Origin: Lunularia cruciata
Lineage: Eukaryota; Streptophyta; Marchantiopsida; Lunulariales; Lunulariaceae
NCBI GenBank assembly: GCA_948567375.1
Contig: OX419758.1
Span: 48,613,001-48,677,000 of the forward strand
Direction of reading: 5' to 3'
Length of the DNA: 64,000 bases
Positions within the stretch are counted from its first letter, which is position 1. Every line of letters begins with the position of its first letter. Below, one piece after another: positions 34,260-47,482 of this stretch. Both the position numbers and the translations under genes were made by a program. The notes beneath the pieces are model-generated. The model ran no database searches. It was given only the letters and a program-made list of their open reading frames with translations, and was not told where the DNA came from.

Positions 34260-37200
34260 TTTTTGTAGCCTTAGGAAGTTTGTGGATGTACATGACTTGT
34301 AAATAGGTAACTAGGCCAAACCGGTATGTTGTATTAGCCTGATCAAGGTAGATGAACCCTGACTAAGGTGATTACATCTGCAGTTACCTGCCATTAGATT
34401 TAGGTTTAGGATAGATATGATCAAGATTGAGTGGTTTAGATGTACTTAAGAAATTTCCATGCATTGTAGCCATTGGATGTTTCCATAGCCAAGTAGGAAA
34501 TATATAAATGTCTTAGTCTTGATATTCATCACATCCATTCAGTGAATCCTTCTTTTGCAAGTAAAATACAAAGTTTATCCCATCAAGAGTCATGAGTTGT
34601 TGTATGTGTACTTAGTCTGCCCTTTGAATGAATGATTGTATGCTTATTTTGTTTAGGAGTGATAATCTTGAAGGAAAAATCCATGTACTAGACTGAGCCA
34701 ACACATTTAGGCAGGACTAGAGTGTGGCTCTTTAGGAGTCTGGCCAAAGTCAAGAACAATATGGGAATAGGTTTACATAGCCTTGGCATCTTGTCCAATA
34801 ACACTCCAAAATAGGATTGAGTAGCACAAATTGTTGATGAATCTTGTGACCTTGTGCCATTTAGGAAGGACAAAACATGTCATTATGGTCTGAATGGCCA
34901 AATTTGATGACCACCATAACCATTTCTACTTGGTTTAATTTGCAAAGTTGTCAATCTTCCTTCATATAGTATTGTAGAGGAATACTTTTTAAGACTCATG
35001 GCGGGAGTGTTATACAAATTGTGGCTCCTACAAATCTTATCTTGCCAATTTGTGGCTTTGATGGGCAATCAGTGAACAAAGTGGTCCCAGAACAAAGTGA
35101 CCTTTGTTTCAAATGAACCCATCCCACGTCAATAATCTCCTTGATTTGACACTTTAGCATATAGGAGAATATATTACGTAACATTTTGCAATGTCACTTG
35201 TTTGGATGACATTACCCTCTTTTGGGAATGATGCCACCCACGAGGCTAAAAACAAAATAATAGATTTTTTCATTGTAACTCTTTATGTCTTGTTTTAGCC
35301 ACTTCTAGTAGTCCGTATCCTTGAGGGAATGACTTGTTCTTACCGATTATATTAAAGTAAGTCAACACTAAGTCATCACAAGACACATAGTTCTCCAATT
35401 GAAGTCTAAGATTGTGGAACAAAAAGAGATTTATAGTTGGGCAGATATCATGTTATCTAGTAAAACAATAATTGACTTTGCTAGATGGAAAGAAGTTCAT
35501 GGAAACATTTTTTTGAACCTCTTCTTGCTCATCATTGACAAGGGCCAATAGAGGCATCATAGCTAAACCACAAGAATCAAGAGGGGGATAAGGATGCACA
35601 TGAATACACTCAATTTAGTAACCTTAGAAAAGTCTTATTTTGGATTTATACTTATTATAAGTTACACTTTACAATAAATGGACTTGTAGATTATGACATA
35701 TGGAAAGATAAGTTATTCTTTCATATAGTTAGTCCCTTGCTCATCATGGGAGAGAATGAAGATGTAGAAGGCATTCTTGTTGATTATTTTAATTTTGTTA
35801 TTGATCTTGCCTTACCGTCACATATTAACCTTTTTTTTAATCTTGCACTTGAGGTTATTCCTATATCTTATATGGGTTCAATAGGATCATGACATTCAAG
35901 AAAGGGAGATATAGCTTCTTGAGTTGGATCATGAACCCATATAGAATGAAAGAAAGTTGAGGAGACTAATGGAGATAAAGAATTCTATATGGAGGAGCTT
36001 GAGTTAATCCTTTATGCTCAACTTGCTTCCAAACTATGTTACCAACCAGTTTATGCGTAAGACTGAGATTAAAATTTATGTGTAGAACTTGATATGGATA
36101 ATTTATTTGCTAGTTTGATGTTTTAATTGAGATACAAGAAAAGATAATAGTACTAAAACTATTTCAAAAATAAATAAGTGTCAATGCAAAACACATGCAT
36201 TGCTAGTTATTGACACGGCTCGGTTGATGGATCTTGATCAATCGCAAGAGTCAAACTCATAGTAAAGCGTCTATATTCTCATCAGAGAGAATTCAATCTA
36301 CTGAAATTTTGGAAAATACATTGATGCTTCTTTTATTTATTATTTAAAAGGTTTATTTGATAATTAAAACTTGGTGAGTTTTGATATGAATTTTCTAAGC
36401 ACCTTTGGAGAATAGAGGTATGCGTGGTACTCCTGGCCTTTAAAAGGAGTACATGACATACTCTACACTCTAAGGATGCGGAGGATGCCTTATACTTAAG
36501 GAAGAGGCATCCTTGGATCCTTGGACGACTTACATAGTCTTACATATGACAAGAAGAATTACTATTACTAAATATGACAAGAAGAAGAATGCTCGCAGCA
36601 CTTTCTTTTTTGTGAGTGCATTTTAACATTCCAAAAATCAATAGTTGATACTAGATTTCATTCAATGATAAAATCAATAAAAATATATAACGTATTTACT
36701 GATAGCAGAATTTTTACCTATATAAGAAACTATTGTTAAATATATTATTTGTTCTATTGGTTGTAGTTCTTGTAAATAATGATATTGCTTTATGACTATG
36801 ATTAATATATTAGGTTCTAGAATTTTTTTTTAGATAGACTAGAGGAGAGAGTCAAGATTCAAAGATTTTCTGTAGAACTAAAGATAGTTAAAATTTAATA
36901 ATGTCCAACAAAGCAAGGATAGTTATTTGAGATAAAATACTCATACAATAACGAAATTACGAGTGACTAGAAGAACTACATTTCAGATACAAAGAGATTC
37001 ATTCCACGGAATGCAAATTTTACCTTTTAATTTTCTATAGATTAAAAGTGACTATCCTAAGGCTTGAAAAAGGTTAAGAACTCAACCAAAGAGAAGCTTA
37101 TTACATATAAACATACTCTGCTAATACGAAAATTCAAATGATTTAAGTTTTGAAAGATTAGGTCCTTCTAAATGTATTAGCAGCCTTTTAAAGGATAACC

Positions 37201-37695
37201 AAATATAAGTTTGATACGAATTCCAATGGTCAATGATTTGATTTTATAGAGTTTTATATTGGTAAGGTATTTTTTAAATAACTTTGTGTATGGTTGATCA
37301 ATAGGTTACCCACCTTGTTATTGACACAGTAGGAATTTTATGAATAAATCTTCTCAATTCTCACTGGACAGGACTGGTATAAATCTGATTTTTTATTCTT
37401 TGATTTTCTAATTCATACACATATGAATGATATTAATTAATGGAATTTCACCTAGGTTATGTTTTTTTACGTTTTGCTAACATATACAAAATATAAATCA
37501 TGAATATTAGAATTTTTTCCAATACAAAAAGTATAAGTATAGATATTAAAAACTCAGTCACTTTCTTTTCAACTTTATCTTTATGTTTTTCAAATGGGTA
37601 ACCTGAATGGAAGTATACATCCTCATTGCTGCTATTGGAATATCAACCTTAGTTTCAAAATTGCTATGTAATTCCAAGGAAAACAAAAATAAGTT

Positions 37696-37738
<43 letters not shown>

Positions 37739-38060
37739 TAATTCAACATAGTTTGTCCTAGAATGTGCTTGCAGTAGGTTCAAATTGTGTATGATGGTCT
37801 TGTTTCCACTTATAACACAAATATGCAGGCTCCAAGGAATATGCTCTTTTCTTGGGTGATATCCCTTGTAAGTAAAAAAAATGGATTCTTATTCTGTTGT
37901 AAAATAAGAATGCATCAACTTGACATGGTGGTTTAGCTAGTTAATAAGATACCTAAATTATTATGGGTTTAGTTCTCATGCACTCTATACTATACTTGGG
38001 ATATCCATAATATTCAAAATCTCATCCAAAACTAAAAATGATCAATGGTTGCTTTGTCCA
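34260..38060. other. AT-rich spacer, no gene
   Basis: No supportable coding sequence. A short palindrome (GTACTCCT, 10-nt spacer, AGGAGTAC) occurs at about 36427-36452. A (TAA)n microsatellite lies at 37695-37739. Confidence 0.5.
37695..37739. repeat. (TAA)n microsatellite
   Basis: About 14 uninterrupted ATA/TAA units. Confidence 0.95.
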
Positions 38061-38277
38061 ACTTATTCTCAACTTGTCCTAAAAAATCGTCGTACCTCTC
38101 AACAAGTGAATATAATGATATAACATATCCTTTATTCCAAGTCTTTCCTTCTCCCTATAGTTGTATACTGGGCCATTTGACGAAAAAACCTTAATGAAGG
38201 TGTAGGAGGCCGTCTTAGAGGGTGCAAAGTGACTTAAATTCTTTAGGTAATAGCACTTTCCATTACCCTTGACACAC

Positions 38278-38319
38278 CATGAACAATTTGGAGTATCTTC
38301 ATACTCCAAATTGTTCATG
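38278..38319. repeat. Perfect hairpin, 19-bp stem, 4-nt loop
   Basis: CATGAACAATTTGGAGTAT (38278-38296), loop CTTC, then its exact reverse complement (38301-38319). It lies in an 86-residue minus-strand frame (38339-38079) that I do not recognise and do not accept as a gene. Confidence 0.95.
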
Positions 38320-38339
38320 ATAGGCTTCTTGTCCTTCAA

Positions 38340-40790
38340 CTTACTCCTCCGGCAAAATCTTGGCTCAGTGAAACGAGCAACTCACGGCGCAACTCCCATA
38401 ATAATGGATGCTATTGGAAAACCTTAGTGCAAGAGATACGTTCACCGGATTACAAGATAAATATTTGCACTAATTGCCTTCTTCATCAAATCCACTAGAT
38501 GTGATTGATCATATTGAACATCAGCATAATGTAGCCAAGATACTCATAGGTTTCTTGTTAAATTCCAAAATCTAGAAGTAGAAAATCTAGACGTCAAAAA
38601 TATTCTAAGATAATAAATCATGGAGAAGAAGTAAATGCTATAGCTAGATGGATAAATGTTAAAAATGAAAATTCCATACCATACCATACCATACTTCCGG
38701 AAGGTGAGCGAGGAATGGATGAATGTCTCATCCTCTATTTTAATTACATGGTAATGTAGTTGGATGCCCTACGGGACACACGCATCTCCATTTGGCAATG
38801 GGATTTTTTTGGATAAATTATTATTTCTCTTTGTCTTATGTGATATTATGGAAATGAAAATTGAATTATTTTATGTTCCAAAACATGCATGTCCAGAATA
38901 GGATAGGATTATAATTTCATTTAATTTGGTTATTTACCTTAGAACTTAAATCTAGTTTGGAGTAATTATAAGAATTAGGAAATCCAAATCCCCAAAGTAC
39001 TCAAATTCAAAACATAGCAATAAAAATCAGTGGCCAATTTTCAACCAATCTCCCAAATATTGCATTAGGGAGATTCCTCAAGAAAGCTAGAAGTTAAAAA
39101 AATGATGGTTTAATTTTTAGATGTTGAGAGCGGTAGTGTAATGATGAAACTTTTGTTCTTCAATTCTTCAGAATCTAAATCACTGAAAGCTCAATAGCTA
39201 GACAGGGATCGCGTAGACGACTTAACATAACAATAAACAACGAGCCATAAGCCATTTTACTGATATACTGTATCTATATAATCTCATGCAAGCTGGCTGA
39301 AGAAGGCCAACTTCCTCAACGACTTAGCTAATACGTATTACTGCTATCAAAACTGAACCTGATTTTTGCGGTTAGATTAATTGCATCTCGTAATCAATAT
39401 TATAATTGGATTATACTCATGTTTTACCATGACAAGAATCGTACGGTAGGCGAATTATGTGCTAGATTTGCTTGATAGACTTCAAGAGATCAACTTTACC
39501 AAATATTAGGCAATGACTAGATTGAGACAGGGGATGCTATTTCGTTACCCAAAGTGGGACCAAATCAACTTGACATTAAATGCGCGAACTCACTTGTGCC
39601 ATTTTAGAACACTACTAGACCAGATCGTTTCATCTGCTCCTCGAGGAAGGTTGAAGCTGTGGCACTCAAAAGAATCACAAGAGATTTGAGCACTGTCTGA
39701 AATTCATTCGACCTGGTGTGGCTGACCTACAAGAGTGTCGAGTTTGCCGGACAAAACAAGGTCATTAGTCTGTACGCCGGTAATATATGGTACATCAACC
39801 TAAGTCATGGTACGAGGTTAGAGATCAATTTTCAACGGGCATCCTCGACAGCGGATGAATTTTTCAAATTTTAGAGTGAGACTATTTTGACGACTATACG
39901 TCATGTGCTGTCCCTAACGAGAGGGCTCACGAAGTACAGTTTGTCTGTAGATAAATACTAACCTTAAACGTGCAATAGCATGAATAACCACTGAGAAGTA
40001 CTGCCTGCGTGGTTGCATAGAAAGTCATAAGGCAAAAGGCAGTCTTAAGGAAGTGGAGTGTTGCAGAATCACGCAGAGAAGTTTCCACCTCACGAATCAG
40101 AAGCCTCAGTCCGTACAAACGTGCAAGACTGTAGTACATGTAGACCTCAACAAGATGAACACCTTCTAAGAATAGACAGGAGAGCACAGCACCCAATTTC
40201 AACGATGAAGAATATAAAATGTTTGTATGATATAAGCCTGTAGGCAAATCACATCATGAAAACATTATTTTGTGCGCGCCTTCATGTTGTTATGGCTCCT
40301 TTATGTGGTACGATGTACCGAGTTAGGATCACACCGACAGCCAATCTTTATACTTCGGATATAATAGTGGCTGGTGGGGGCCAACCGTAAAAGCCTGAAA
40401 AGTGGCTTCTTGACCGCCATTGACTTACTTGAACATCTTCTCAAGATGGATACAAACAAAATATTGGCTGACAGTAGCAGAATTGAGCTGTTGAGAAGAC
40501 GTACAAGCACTTATTGGGGAGATTCTCCTAATTTATCTCCTGGTCTGACAATAAACAGGTCGACTAAGTTCTATCTAATCAGAAAACGGTCCGGAGTAGT
40601 GTGCACTTAAAACATACAGACAACAACAATGAGGGGTGAGGGTGGAGGCTGGGGAAAGAAGTCCGTGGTTCGGAGAGGTGGCTGAAGGGATGCAAAACGC
40701 GTTAGACCATGTGCGAGGAGCTTGAGGACGCGCAAAACCACTCGTCGAAACCGTTGACTGGAGGCGAAAACCTCTCTACAATCGGGACGA
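38340..40790. other. Spacer upstream of the transporter gene
   Basis: No supportable gene. A (TACCA)n run of about four units lies at 38677-38696. GC content rises from about 39.1 kb onward, and decay of the repeat type seen elsewhere stops. Short frames at 40058-40243 and 40374-40610 have no recognisable features. Confidence 0.5.
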
Positions 40791-40803
40791 CGTGCTATAA
40801 ATA
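40754..40803 (+). promoter_or_regulatory. Candidate promoter: W-box and TATA box
   Basis: TATAAATA at 40796-40803 in the context CGTGCTATAAATAGGAG is a textbook plant TATA box. A W-box core TTGACT lies at 40754-40759. It is 1.46 kb before the transporter ATG, so it would fit that gene only with a long or spliced leader. A possible leader donor (TTCAAGTAAAG) is at about 40990. It could also serve an unseen non-coding transcript. Confidence 0.4.
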
Positions 40804-41323
40804 GGAGAGATTGAGAATCAACGAGTTCTGTCTTGTGGTGGAACGGTATTGGCAGTTCGATAACCCCCGGTATTTGTCTCCAACAGTAATTTGGTGTGGC
40901 CTCCTCCAGACATCGATCATCGCTAAACCTGTGAGGAGGACACCGAAATTTTGGCTTTGAATATCCTCATCCTGATTGCTTTTGCTTCAAGTAAAGGTAC
41001 ATATAGGCGTGGATGGGATCCGAAGATGACTATGGCCGCAGTCTACATATCAAAGATTGGTCTGCTTGTATAATAAAACCGAAGTGTTACTATACATATA
41101 TGCGGGTGTTCTTAAAGTTTCTGATGGGTAGTAAGGCGTGAAACTGATGAATACATGGGTCCTCTGATGATCGGGATTATATCATGAGAATACCGCAGGG
41201 TACAAGCAAACTCACCTACATACAAGGATAAACAGACCTGATAAATGCGGATAGATATCAAACCTACGTTTTAGAAACTTTTCAGTTAATCATCATGTAC
41301 TTAAATCTTAAGAGAATTAGGAA

Positions 41324-41516
41324 CATTGGGTATTCCTTATATGAAGGTATAGTGACTGGAATTGGTAAACATGTGGTCGGATTCATTGATCTTCTTTAGG
41401 CGTATGTACAGAACACGATCATTGGGTATTCCTTATATGAAGTTATAATCATCGGAAACGGTTTTCATGTGATGAGGTTCATTGATCTTCTTTGGGCGTA
41501 TAGTACAGAATATAGT
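41324..41516. repeat. 96-bp tandem duplication
   Basis: Two head-to-tail copies start at 41324 and 41420. Both begin CATTGGGTATTCCTTATATG and both contain TTCATTGATCTTCTTT; the middle parts have diverged. It lies about 0.75 kb upstream of the transporter ATG. Confidence 0.9.
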
Positions 41517-42158
41517 TCAGTCAAATACCACAATTTTTCGATTGGGCTAAATTTGAGTTCGGAAGCGAAGTATTGCGTTAGAAGAACGAGTGATGCAGAG
41601 ATTGAATTTGTAACCAAAGCTTAAAGCAAATGTCGTAAGTCTAGAGTCTGACTGCCCTTTTCGGCTACTATTTCACAGCGCGTCAAATTTCAGTAGAATG
41701 GACGGTCGAATTATATGTTGAATGATTTCAGTGAAATGTTCATATAAAATCATTTCAATGGAAGTGATTAAAAAGTAGAGAGCTTCGGGCACGTAGTAGC
41801 TACAGGGAAAGTGAGCAGTGCAGATAGCCCTGTCATTGCTGGGCCACTAGACGAAGGGACGATGTGGGGCGGGGAGGTTCTACGTAGAACGAACACTCCC
41901 ACTCCACTCTTCTCGTCGTTGTGTACTCTCCCAGCATGTTCGGAGCAAGGAGAAAGAAAAAATAATTGGAGGGTAAACGAAGGGCGTAGCAGCACTGTGA
42001 CGTGATCGATAGGATGCATTCAAGACAAAATGTCCAGTAGTATAAGTGCACCAAGTTCCATGGTTCGAAACTCGAGCTGAATTCCTCGCTCAGAGTGAGA
42101 GAGTGCGCCTTCGCAAGTGGACTTTCTCATCTCTCTGGTTCTGAACAAGAGTTCAGTC

Positions 42159-42176
42159 ATGGACGCAGAGCTCTGA
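42159..42176 (+). promoter_or_regulatory. Five-codon upstream ORF in the transporter leader
   Basis: ATG GAC GCA GAG CTC TGA (MDAEL) ends 81 bases before the main ATG. If it lies in the transcript, it could lower initiation at the transporter start. Presence in the mRNA is inferred. Confidence 0.4.
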
Positions 42177-42257
42177 CGAGGAGATCGCGAGTACTATAGG
42201 TGCTTGTAAGGACAAAGTCCATTCGCCAGGGCTTGGTTCAAGTTCCTGCTTATCAAC

Positions 42258-45200
42258 ATGGCGGACCTTGGGACGGATGGCGATGGCACTAGTACCGTCA
42301 CCGGTACCACCAATACCCCACGGACTTCTTTTGCAATCGACGACACCCCCGGTGCACATCCTACCATTCGGAAGGGTAGCAGTCGTTCTGGATTGCGTCG
42401 AATTGATTCACTGGAAATCGAAGCCAGCAAAGTGAAATCCATGGAAACACATGACTATGGAGTAAGTCATCGCATGTTCTCCGCTTGGAGTAGATGAATC
42501 TTGCTTGGGAGTAGATAAATCTTGACAGCAGTTTCTTGAACATTCATGTCCTGACTTTCATTTCTTGCAAAGGTGGGTGGGCAATTCACGACATAACCCG
42601 ACTGACGTGTTGTCTTATTGGACGACGTATCGTAAGTACATATCTCAAAACTCGCAACGGACGTGGGGTATTTTACGCCGGGCCTCAAATTCGTTGATAT
42701 AATGTTACAAATGAATGCACTGTACATTCGTTGGTATATCCATTCGAAGACTCACCAGCTTGTTCTACTGGTAAAGGAAGGCCTGACAGTGGTACAAGGT
42801 GGCATTTACTGTCACTTCTGATCTACCTTGGAGAACTTTTCAAACTTTTCCTATACGAGTCAGTAGGCATTAAAGCACAGCATATCTTATCAGTTATTTC
42901 AGGAATCAGGCTCTTGTGCAATTGTTGATTTATCAGCTCTTTAAGCATATGGAAACGTACATCTCGTGGTTGTTTCCTGGTAAGGACCTTGACTCTTCCT
43001 ATGGCGCTCCTCAATCGTTGACCACAGTAGGAGTTCGTGCGTTCGGCTGCTGATGTCCCACGTGTATATACTGTGATAGTAAATTGGATTATTCGGAATG
43101 GAAAATGTTTCAGTAAGATCTGCTGGGAAGAACCTCTCGTAGCTAGCTAGCGCCAGTTTGAAGAAATATACCACTCTGTCACTCAAGATCTGAAGGTTGC
43201 TAAAGAATTTCCATTACAACCGGGCAGGTAGACACGTACACTGACTCGATTTTCGTATCTTGGATGTAGAAAGAAAACTGACTTCTTACAGTGTAACGGT
43301 AGGGTTATGGTGGATGCTTCACAAAATAGACTGACGAGAAAAGTTTTAGGAACTTATCTTGGGCAGCTCGAGATGGTAGTGCATAAATTCAGGCGGAATT
43401 AGAGCCGACAGGTCCCTCTCATATGCATGGGGCACTTCTCGATACCCCTATTTGCATTCCATACTTTGATATTTGTCCTCACAGAGTGGCAAAGTGATCA
43501 TAGAATACTAGTGAAGTGGCATCCTGGTCGTCCTGAGGCTCACACTTCGCGGTTGATAATCACGTGCATATTACGCTCTAGTTGCTGATTCAAGAATTGG
43601 GGAACCACAACTGGAGAACAAAACTTTTCCTAAGTCGTAATATGCTGCTGATCATTTGATATCGCTTTTTACAGAATCAGAATCTACCGTGGTCTGTCAC
43701 TCTTACGCTAGCATTCCAAACGATTGGAGTGGTCTACGGGGACCTGGGTACTTCACCTCTCTACGTGTTTGCAAGCACATTCCCGGATCACGAGCCATCA
43801 GAGAATGATGTCTTGGGTGCTTTGTCTCTCATCATCTACACGTTTACTCTCATTCCTCTGATCAAATACGTCTTAATTGTTCTACGAGCGAATGATCATG
43901 GAAATGGTGAGTTCTCCACATCTAATCAACAAATTTGTCAGCGTACGAAATTCTCTCGATCGGACGCAGAAGTACGGTATCTATATACAGCTTCTAGCTT
44001 TTAAGTACATGCCTGATGTGAAACTCGAGATTGGGACCGAATAGCATTCAACATTTAAATAGCACTTCACTACGTTTTAAAGAGAGCAAAGCGTTTTAAA
44101 GAGAGCAAAGCATTCTAGTTCTTCTCTGACGTTCAGAAATCTGAGGTGACCCACAACTGAGGTCAGGTTATATTTTGTGTTCTTTCTTGCAAGGTGGGAC
44201 GTTCGCCTTGTACTCACTGGTCTCCCGTTACGCAAAAATATCGGTCTCCCCAAATCAAGTTCCCGAAGATCAGGAAGTGTCATCTTACAAGTTGAACACA
44301 CCCACGAACACGATGAAGCGATCCCAGAAGCTTAAAGAAGCATTCCAAAAGCACCCGTGGCTGAGAAACCTCATTGTGACAATTGCCATTCTTGGCACAT
44401 GTATGGTGATCGGAGATGGAGTGCTCACCCCCTCCATTTCAGGTGAGCTGTATGGCGATTCTTACTTTGATCTGAATATCTGAGTACTTTTTCCGTCTTG
44501 CAACATCATGCAATAATAAATAAGTCGAAGAACTCGAAGAATGTCTACGATTTTCAAACAAAGAAGTATGCACGAGTTTTATTTTCTCTGTGTCTTGTCT
44601 AACAATGTTGCGAGATTTGAGAGCGAAGAAAACTGACATGTTTTTGTTGGTTTTTCGGACTATCCTTAGTCCTGTCTGCAATTCAGGGTATCAGGGTCAA
44701 CAAACCGGATTTAGATCAAAGTAAGTGAGGCAAGCCTCTTTATGCGCATATCTTGCAGTTGCCATCAATCCATGTAAGATTATAATAGCTGAAACAATCA
44801 CGAAATCGAGGTTGGATTTATATCTTGCAACAGAGACTTTGTGGTGTGGAACTCTACTGGGACTAATCATACTTGGCCGATGTCTGTGCGCAGATATTGT
44901 TGTCGCCGTTACTTGCGTCATTCTTTTCTGCTTGTTTTCCATCCAGCGTTTCGGAACAGACAAAGTTGGCTACCTGTTTTCACCCATCGTTCTCGTCTGG
45001 TTCATATCCATCGCTCTCATCGGTATCTACAACATCATCAAGCAAGATCCTACTGTGTTCAGGGCATTCAATCCCTATCACATGTACGAATACATGTCAA
45101 GAAACAAGCTGCAAGGATGGATTTCACTTGGGGGAATCGTGCTGTGCGTCACAGGTCCGTGCTGAGTCCTTCACATCTTGCGCCCTGCTAATGCACGACA

Positions 45201-47482
45201 TGTGAAGCTCTCTCGTGTGTTAGGGTGCTAGTGTGTTACTTCAGCAGCCTGATCTCTGTGAGGTTTGCGAGTAGACAGATTGTATCAAATTGACCAATCA
45301 CCGAGAGAAATATTTATGTTCCTGAAAGCTGATTTGCTGGAGAACTTGCAGGAACTGAGGCGATGTTTGCAGACTTAGGCCATTTTTCAGTCAAATCCAT
45401 TCAGGTAAGCCTTCCAGCTTCTCCATTCAAGTGTCATAATTCGACTTGACCCAGCGGTGACTGATCCAAGAGTGATCTTTGTTGAATCCCGTCGATTTCA
45501 ACTTTGTAATGTCACATCAAGTTTTTCAATTCCGTGGTTGGTTGATTGCAGCTTGCGTTCACGTCACTGGTCTACCCTTGCCTCTTGACGGCATACATCG
45601 GTCAAGCTGCCTACTTGCTCAAGCATCCAGAGGACGTGTCAGAAACCTTCTACAACTCTATTCCAGGTTAGCATAAGCTGGATATCGTTCAAGAAGTTAG
45701 TCATACTGAATTGAATTTTCAAAGCTTGTAAAGATCTGAATGCTGATTGCTCCACTTACTGCCTGCCTATGTGCAGAGAAGGTTTACTGGCCAATGTTCG
45801 TAGTAGCCACGGGTGCCGCCATCATTGCGAGTCAAGCCATGATTTCAGCGACCTTCTCAATTGTGGACCAGGCAATGACCCTGAGTTGCTTTCCCCGTGT
45901 AAAGGTGGTGCATACAAGCAAAAAATATGCCGGTCAGATTTACATTCCAGAACTGAACTGGCTTATGATGGTTCTCTGCATCATCATTGCAGCTGGATTC
46001 AGAGACACGACTCAGATTGGAAATGCTTACGGTGGGTTTAACATTTGACCTTTGGTTTGCTCACCCATACGCAGCTCCTACGTGAATTAGCGGTAGTACG
46101 AGGCAGATAAGTATTATAGAATGTTACTTACTCCAGTCTGTCTATGATCCGTGGCTGTGGATCCACCTTCGAAGAACAGCATACACATCTACTGTAGGGT
46201 AGTAAATTTAATACGGGATAACAAAACTTTCGTTAGAGACTGTAATTGTCTCCCACAAATCCAATGTTGTTTAGTGATCTGACGACGGTAAATCATCTTG
46301 CTTTCTCAATTGAGTGAATGTTTGATAGATTTTCATACGTCATCTCCTACTTCCTAAAGGGGGTAATTTTTGGATCACCAAGCTGACTTGATTACGTTGT
46401 GGTTGTTTCTTGATTTGTATCTTGCAGGAGTTGCTGTGGTTTCAGTGTTTTTCGTCACCACCAATTTCGTGACACTCATTTCCGTCATGATATGGCAAAT
46501 TCCCCTATGGATTGCTTTGCCCTGTTACTTCTTCATGGGCTCAGTAGAGCTAACTTACTTCTCGTCAATCTTGTACAAAGTGCCCAAGGGAGGATGGGTA
46601 CCTTTGCTGTTCGTGGGAATTTTCTTCACCATCATGTACACATGGCACTACGGACGGGTGAAGAAGTACGAGTACGAGGTGAAGAACAAAGTATCCTTGG
46701 ATTGGGTGCTAGGTCTCGGATCTAATCTTGGAATTACACGAGTTCCAGGAATCGGGTTTGTGTATTCTGAGCTTGCACAAGGAGTCCCAACAATTTTCTC
46801 ACATCTTATCAGCAACCTTCCGGCCATGCACCAAATTTTGGTATTTGTTTGTATAAAAAATCTACCGGTGCCCAACGTACCGGACGAGGAGCGATTCTTA
46901 ATTCGTCGAATTGGCCCCAAGCAGTTCCGCATATTCCGATGTGCTGTGCGGTTTGGATACCGAGACATGGCCGCCAGAACTGACGAGCAATTCGAAAACA
47001 TGCTTGTTCAATCCCTAGTCAACTTTGTACACACTGAAGGGAACCTCTCACAGGAACCGGTCGTGGGAGGAGATTTCTTACAGCTTCAGAAGATGATCGA
47101 TGCAGAGACTATAGAATATGAAAATGCCTTTCCTTCACCCATGAAGATGGAGGCCGCCAGAAGATTGTCTCGGGGTAGCCCTGATGATTCAGATGATTCG
47201 CTGTCATTAACAGGAAGCAAACCTAAGAACTTGACGGTTTCTCAAAAGGAGGAATCCTTACTCCACGAAGAGCTCGCCGTTATGGACACATCTAAGCATG
47301 CTGGAGTGGTCTATCTTTTTGGTCACACCGAAATTCGTGCTCGCAAGAACTCTTCGTGGTTCCGCAGATTTTTAATCGACCACTTCTATCACGCCCTCAA
47401 GAGGAATTCCAGAGCTTCCACAGTTTCTCTTCACATCCCGCACGAAAGGCTTCTCCAGGTGGGTATGATTCATTACATCTAA
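42258..47482 (+). CDS. HAK/KUP/KT potassium transporter, nine exons, 824 residues
   Basis: A membrane K+ uptake transporter (H+-coupled or low-affinity in characterised relatives), expected at the plasma membrane or tonoplast. I place the exons at 42258-42461, 43675-43906, 44194-44442, 44670-44720, 44894-45154, 45352-45404, 45552-45666, 45777-46031 and 46428-47482. All eight introns are GT-AG and the phases join without a frameshift (2475 nt with stop). The family signature [14 protein letters not shown] is at residues 86-99. Others are [11 protein letters not shown] (143-153), FSIQRFGT (exon 5), [13 protein letters not shown] (333-345), AYIGQAAYL (exon 7), [11 protein letters not shown] (exon 8) and the closing VGMIHYI. 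About 12 membrane segments fall between residues 75 and 570; a cytosolic tail of about 250 residues includes an acidic serine-rich patch ([10 protein letters not shown]). Length is normal (most are 750-850). The ATG context AACATGGCG is strong. Intron 1 (1213 bp) is much the longest; intron 2 has a 19-bp tandem duplication (44074-44111). I cannot place the subfamily. Confidence 0.95.
44074..44111. repeat. 19-bp tandem duplication in transporter intron 2
   Basis: GTTTTAAAGAGAGCAAAGC occurs twice in direct succession, without mismatches. It lies well away from both splice sites. Confidence 0.95.

Noticed and set aside
38079-38339. 86-residue minus-strand frame containing the second hairpin
   Set aside because: No similarity to a known domain and part of it is the palindrome itself.
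44841-45205. Two plus-strand frames of 110-116 residues
   Set aside because: They overlap transporter exon 5 in other frames and cross its splice sites.
46648-47001. 117-residue minus-strand frame
   Set aside because: It is the mirror of transporter exon 9, whose plus frame carries the conserved family motifs.
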